64,000 bases of DNA, taken from the NCBI GenBank assembly GCA_000697355.1, contig JNEN01001208.1, forward strand, positions 62,001 through 126,000, in the 5' to 3' direction. The number at the start of each line of letters is the position of its first letter. The stretch's first letter is position 1. A program made the translations under genes and the position numbers. Positions 58,533 to 64,000 of this stretch are shown piece after piece. The notes below the pieces were generated by a model. The model saw nothing but the letters and a program-made list of their open reading frames with translations, was not told the origin of the DNA and made no database searches. The DNA is from Syncephalastrum monosporum B8922. Lineage: Eukaryota > Mucoromycota > Mucoromycetes > Mucorales > Syncephalastraceae.

Positions 58533-61259
58533 CTATTGGTATGGAGGATGGACCAAGGAATGGGTGCTGTGCGCCCTGGCGTCTGCATTGAGCTCGGTCA
58601 AGAGGGCACTGACGTCTGTGCGCAGTTGCGACGCGCGCCGATTGAGGCTGCCGTTGCGCTGGGGTTGCGGCGGGTCGTTTTCATCCGACCCGACGAGGGC
58701 CTGCTTGAGATTCTGCACCTTGATAGACGAGTCCTTTTTGGACTCCATCTCGAGCCGGGGCGAGGGTCGCGCGAGGCGCGGCTTGTGCTCGTGGTGCTCG
58801 GGGGCGATGCGTGGCGCGCGCTCGTGACTGATGAACGCCTCCGAGCCCCACTCGACGTACAGTTTGCTCTCGACGTCGAGGCCGTGCGGGTCCTCGGCGG
58901 AGTCGCGCAGCGCCATCGACAGCGGCTGCACGACCTCATGCCTGTCCATCCAGACGGTAACGGTCTGCGGCGCGTCGTCGAATGATGGGGTGGTGTCGTC
59001 CTTGCTAAAAGCGAGGGATGTCCATTGCTGCTTCTCGCGGCGCTCGTTCTCGATGCGCTGCGCGTATAGCTGGAGCGCGTCGAGGTCGTAATAGTCGCCG
59101 ACGGCGCCGATCCAGCTCACGAGGGCGGCCGCGACGGCGCGTTGCCGCGGGGTGGGCTGGATCACCTGGTTCCGGGCGAGGTCCTGGATCTTAAAGACGA
59201 GCGGGGTGGCGCGGATCACGGCTTCGCGCCCAAAGCGGCGCAGGCTAGCGCAGAGCACGGCGTGCAGCGCGCGTGTGTCGTTGGCGTCGAAATCGGCGCG
59301 CTGGACCCAGGCCAGCACGGTATAGTGCAGCGTGTTGAGAAACACAATGTCGCCCGTCTGTGGGAAGAGGGTTTCCTTTGCGGGCGGTGCGGACCGCGTA
59401 AGGTAGTGGACGAGCGCGTTGGCGAAATCAATCCGGGTTTCTAAGTGGGAAGCATGAGCGGACGGGCGAGAAATTCAGCAGTCCGAATCTTGCACTCACC
59501 GGACACATCGGTCAAGAGGGCGAGCGCGCCTGTCCAGCACGACGCGGCGATCGTCGGCGACGTGTCTCCCAGCACGTCGACGATCTTATTGAGGCAGCGT
59601 AGCGTGGCATGTCTGTAGAGTGCGATCGGCAAGCCATCAACCGTATTCAGGGAGGTGCTGGCGCGCAGCTTGGCGACGAGATAGCCTGTCATGTCGTCGA
59701 GCTGGTTGTGATAGTAGGTCTGGGACGCGAGACCGCCGACGCTGCGGACCAAGCCGTGGTGGATCATGTACGCCCAGAGCGGGGCGCCTTCTTCTTGCTC
59801 GGGTTTTTCCACCTTAAAATCGCCATGCTGGAGGGTCTGGATGAGGCGCGTAAAGATGGCATTGAGGACTTCCAAGACAGAAATGCCGGGCAGGGGCATG
59901 TCCGGGGTAGTAAGGATGGTTTCAAGGATGGCGACGAGCGAGGCATGTTTGGGTGACGGTGCTGTTTCGAGAACCTCAATCTGCTGCTCGAGCATGGATA
60001 CGAGCAAGTACCGATAGGGTGGCTAAAACAAGCAATGATGGATAAGCATCCCCCCAACTTTCACGTCACAGAAATTCTTTGTTCTTTTTACCTGCAATGA
60101 GTCGAGCAAAAGTTCGGCGATGGATGTGACCCGCGAAGACGGCCACCAAGCTTGATGTTCATCGAGGAAGCTGGCAACGAAGAAGGTGAATAATGATCGA
60201 AACAAATCAAATTTTCCATCAGATCGTACCTGAAAAGAAGGGTTATTACGGTACGGACGCCGGCGCCGCTGGCGTTGTTAAATACGATGCCGGTGGTCTG
60301 TGCTGCGAGCAAGTCGATTGTCCTGTCTTCGAGGGTATTGTTCTTAATTGCAGAGCTCCGGATGTCCACGTACTCGCTAGATAGATCATTCTCAGTCTAC
60401 ACCCATATTCTAAACCAAGCTAAACGGAAAGTCTTACCTCTTGGCGAGCGAAAATACCGGATCCTGGGTGCGAAGGAGGGAGGTGAGGAGGGCAGGCAGT
60501 ATAATGTCGATTTGGGTCTTAAAGTCGGAGGCGTGCAAAGCCGAGGAGGTGGCTGCTGCCTGCAGGCCGCGGTGACCAATGTACCGCATTCTATCAGAAT
60601 AAAATGAAAGGTGAGCCCAATCTACTTTTTACTACGTGTACAAAGAACATACTGGCATGCGAGCGACTGGTCTTCATTCTCATAGTTGCAAAAGCCAGCG
60701 AAACGTTTGAGGAGCGCTTCAAAATCATTTGTAAAATCCGTGTCGACGCCCAAAGTGGATCCATCGTGGTAGCTAGAGAAGACGACAAACTAACATACAA
60801 AATGAGATTTCGTTGACATCCGATAAGCAGCGGAGACGTACTGTTTCGCAGGAAAGGTCGATGAGGTCCAAGTCGCGCGTGTCCACCGTCATGCTGAGGA
60901 TGCTGACAGCTGGCTTGGAAAAGAGGTTAAGGTCGTGGTGACAGGATTGGATCAGTGTTTTAAGGATGGCGAGCGAGACGAGGTTGTTCCTTTGCAAAAA
61001 TAAGATGTCAAACAATATGCTATGCGTATGTATTATCCAGAACTCACTGCTTGCGACCGCGTGCGATGTCTCGTGTGACTTTTTTAAGCAGAAAGTTGCC
61101 AACCTTGGTGAGCTTAGCGGGGCGCGCACTTGCATAAAAGGTGAGGTAGCTGAGCTCGGAGGAGCGCGGACCTTCACCTTCCTTGGGGTAGCAACTTTTG
61201 ACCAGGCTCGCATGCTTCACGTAGCGCACGCACCACAAATGTCCAAAACATTCAGCCAT
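58533..61259 (-). CDS. EFR3: EFR3, plasma-membrane scaffold for PI4-kinase
   Basis: Eight exons (61048-61259, 60842-60989, 60653-60789, 60438-60590, 60230-60376, 60092-60170, 59500-60022, 58533-59440) give 768 residues. The N-terminus has cysteines suited to palmitoylation and the diagnostic VKHASLVKSCYP, SSELSYLTFYASARPAKLTK and VGNFLLKK. ARM/HEAT-like helices follow (LSCETFVVFSSYHDGSTLGV and on), and the C-terminus is low complexity. EFR3 anchors the Stt4/PI4KA-TTC7 complex at the plasma membrane for PI4P synthesis. Every intron is GT-AG and all phases agree. Divergent from the Bem46-like gene. Confidence 0.92.
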
Positions 61260-62771
61260 GATTATGATTCAGTAGTAGTAGTAATAGTAGAAGTAGTTTT
61301 TGTTGCTGTTGCTGTTTTGGTGGTGGTGTTGTAATGGTCGTAGGGATAACAGGTCAGTAAGATAACGAAACAGGAGGAGTTAATGGTGGTGATTGGAGGA
61401 TGCCGTCATTCGGGCCGGAAGAGGTTGCAGCGTTTTTTTAGTAATGTCCCGAGGGCCATGCACACGTAAAAAAAATTCCAGAAAGAGAGACCGCTCTTGC
61501 CCGAGAAACAACAGGGAAAGAAGGAAAAGGGAAGAGCGCGAGAGTGAGAAGAGAGGATAAGGAAGGGAAAGGGAAAGGAAAAGGGAAGGGAAGCAGTAAG
61601 AAAATAAACCCTTCTTTCCTTACCCCCGACATACCCCCATCATCAGTAAATAAATATCACATACGTCGCTTATGGATATTACAGAGCGAGGCACTGTAGC
61701 ACAGAGCACCCATTTTAACCTGCATGATCATCATGTGTAACCTCGCTCAACGTGGCACATCCTCTTGTTTTTCGTCGAATCTATGCAACTCTACTGGATA
61801 CATACCTTATTCCTGCAGCTGTTTTATTTTCATTATCAGCCAATGCCAATGTTTATATGATAGACAATGCGAGTCCAGTGAAGTGTATTCAGGAGGATAC
61901 GAGCCACCTGCCTTTCTTTTGGAGAAAATGAAAACGAAATGATGGCGTTTGAGAGATACATATATGGAATACGATCACTTTACTGGCGTGCAGTGGAAAA
62001 GGAGCGAAGAAATTCCCAATGATCCTGCTTTCAACACTGACGTTATGGTGTGTTGTCACGTTCGTTTATACGTACCCGACGTGCTGGTACATGTTTTCTG
62101 GATGCCAAGAAGTGAAACATAAGCGCGGTTGGCGGGGATGTTGTTGCTACAGTAGTTAGTTTTACAGCTTGTACTGTACTTGAGCAGCTTTACCTCTTTA
62201 TTTTATTTAATTTTTTTGTTCTTGTTGTGGCACGTGTCAGTGTGAACAAGGCGTCGGGGGCGCTTTGGCGCCAGCAAATTTCTGAATCGTTAGCTCAAAT
62301 AAAATTATTCAGCCCATTGCTTGCCAATGAAAATTACCATGGCGAGTAGCCCTGGCTTATTCGGCACTCGTTTAAGTGGACCTACACATCATAAAGACGC
62401 ACTAAACCCTACTTTCTCCATACATGCCATTCTTTCGAATAAACTCGCGTAATACACCTTGCAGCCATGCTTATATCAAATACGTACACTCTTCTTATTA
62501 TATTCAGCGTCAGCACGGTAGTATGGTATGATTTGATTTAATGAACAACCCATCCCATGTGTAGGAAGGGACAAATTCCTGGGGAAGAAAGAAGGTTTAA
62601 ATGACTTGGAATTTTTTTTGTGTGTCGGTCGGTGAAGTTCCAAAATTTATATTGTGTAGTGGGGAAAGTGGGCGGGATTTCTTTGCTCACGGCAACCAGA
62701 GAACAGCTTCACTTTCACTTCTATTCACACGCATATCAAAGAGACACATCAAAAGCTACGGCACAGCGCTC
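61260..62771. other. Intergenic between divergent EFR3 and Bem46-like genes
   Basis: Contains AGT/GTA trinucleotide-like repeats at 61270-61300, a purine-rich GA/GGA tract at about 61515-61600 and a small palindrome GGCGCTTTGGCGCC at about 62259. No gene seen. Confidence 0.6.
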
Positions 62772-63992
62772 ATGGTGGTCTACTTGTTGTATTTGCTGTA
62801 CTTTGTTGTCAGCATTACAATCGCCTTCACCGGTCTGCTGTACCTTTACCAGTGCGATTTACTCTACCCGGCCTTCTTTCCGAGCGGCTCGAGATCGGTC
62901 GTACGTCCCATACCCGACTCACCTTTGCTTGGTCGAGTCATCCCGTTCATGCTCTTTTTAACTCCATTCTAGGTGGCTCGGCCATCCCAGTACGGTTTAC
63001 CCGAGAAGGAGGAGATCCTTGTCACCCCGGACGGCGTGCGTCTGCGCAGCTATATTCTTGTTCAGCACGACGATGGCGTCGCTATTCAATCCCCAACCAT
63101 TCTCTGTCTTCATGTAAGCCTGCTTACTTATCCCCAAAAATTCAAAAAATAGCAGACATCCCTTCCCCCACGACTCACCTTTATGTTTTTTCGTTATAGG
63201 CCCATACGGGTAACATGGTACATGCGCTCAACAGGAAGAAATCATACGAGGAAAACTGAAAACTGATCTTTTTTTTTTTTTTCAGGGCCACCGCTTGCCC
63301 ATAGCGCAAGTGTTCTACAAAAAGCTAGGCTACAACGTCGTTATGCTGTCCTACCGAGGGTATGTATGCCTTGTCTGCTTCGACAAAAGCACTCGCTGAA
63401 TAAGGAGGCCGCAATAGGTATGGACTGAGCGAGGGAAAAGCAAGCGAAAAGGGCCTTCAGATCGATGCACAGGTAAGCTTCAGGGAAGAGGGAAGTTGCG
63501 TGCCGCGTATTGATGGGCTGTGTCTTTGGTAGACCATTTTGGGCTATATTCAACGACACCCCATCCTGAAACACACCAAACTCGTCGCGTACGGCCAATC
63601 CCTCGGCGGTGCGGTAGCTGTCGATTTGGTCTCTAAGAACGAACACCGGTTCCATGCGCTGATTATTGAAAACACCTTCCTCAGCATTGTATGTTCCCAT
63701 GAGACACGTCACGCAAATCGAAGCACTAAAGACGCATCTTCTCTTGTAGCCGACCTTGATCCCACATGTATTCCCGCCGCTGCGCCATCTGGTGTACCTC
63801 GTCCATCAAGAATGGAAGTCATACCGGGCCATCAAATTTATTCGGCAGGTTCCGATTCTCTTCTTATCCAGTCTCAAGGACGAGCTTGTGCCGCCATCCC
63901 ATATGAGGAAGCTCTACAAGGGCGCAGAAACGGCTGGCCTCAAGATGTGGCGTGAGTTTGAAAATGGCACTCATAACGACACTTGCATGCAG
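62772..63992 (+). CDS. Alpha/beta hydrolase, Bem46/ABHD13-like (3' end outside window)
   Basis: Seven exons lie in the window (62772-62897, 62973-63113, 63200-63217, 63286-63359, 63418-63472, 63533-63688, 63750-63992), 271 residues so far; the last donor (CAG|GTAAGG) leads past the edge. An N-terminal membrane anchor (VVYLLYLLYFVVSITIAF) is followed by LCLHAHTGNMGHRLP, YRGYGLSEGKASEKGL, the nucleophile elbow AYGQSLGGAVA, the acid in SLKDELVPP and the base in FENGTHNDTC. This is the Bem46/ABHD13 order. Family members are membrane-bound serine hydrolases with polarity-related phenotypes in fungi; the natural substrate is not settled. One exon is only 18 nt. Confidence 0.92.
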
Positions 63993-64000
63993 GTAAGGAG

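Overview
The window is nuclear DNA of a filamentous fungus, most likely an early-diverging Mucoromycota (Mucorales-type) genome. Evidence: short GT-AG introns of about 50-80 nt (a few GC-AG), a decayed Tc1/IS630 (DDE_3) transposase of a kind common in Mucorales, fungal-type gene models (Chs4/Skt5-like, Atg14-like, Gcn20, HDA2/3-like), and a lineage-type family of TPR/F-box/LRR proteins. I cannot name the genus. No CRISPR array, rRNA, convincing tRNA, origin or operon was seen. Most gene models were joined by hand from splice sites. The summed exon length of every complete model is divisible by 3.

Layout. 1-3.0 kb is accessory DNA: an unrecognised minus-strand ORF, an unrecognised decayed coding stretch, and a Tc1/IS630 transposase pseudogene cut by a small inverted-repeat element. 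3.1-4.9 kb holds two tail-to-tail acyl-CoA-binding proteins, one divergent and one canonical. 5.4-8.9 kb holds an epoxide hydrolase and an intronless secreted histidine phosphatase. 10-13.8 kb holds mitochondrial Mn-SOD, a USP-type deubiquitinase and Pol I subunit RPA12. 14.7-21.8 kb has two paralogous TPR/F-box/LRR genes around eIF2B-epsilon. 22-26.7 kb is AT-rich and gene-poor, with one candidate unrecognised spliced locus. 26.7-30.4 kb holds a secreted GDSL/phospholipase-B-like enzyme and a third F-box paralog. 30.4-35 kb is again gene-poor and contains an inverted, truncated copy of the phosphatase 3' end.

From 35 kb on the window is dense and mostly housekeeping: GCN20/ABCF3, V-ATPase subunit C, an unrecognised coiled-coil protein, gluconokinase, a DNAJC9-like co-chaperone, an acidic single-pass membrane protein, a Chs4/Skt5-like SEL1 protein, ATG14, a polyglutamine coiled-coil protein, an HDA2/HDA3-like subunit, PRP17/CDC40, EFR3 and a Bem46/ABHD13-like hydrolase truncated by the window end.

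How the genes relate: they are independent eukaryotic transcription units, not operons. GCN20 (translation-stress signalling through Gcn2) and eIF2B-epsilon (target of eIF2 phosphorylation) belong to the same pathway but lie 16 kb apart. The clearest local evolutionary signals are the three F-box paralogs with one shared intron site, the dispersed phosphatase fragment, the nested transposon remnant and three GC-AG introns.
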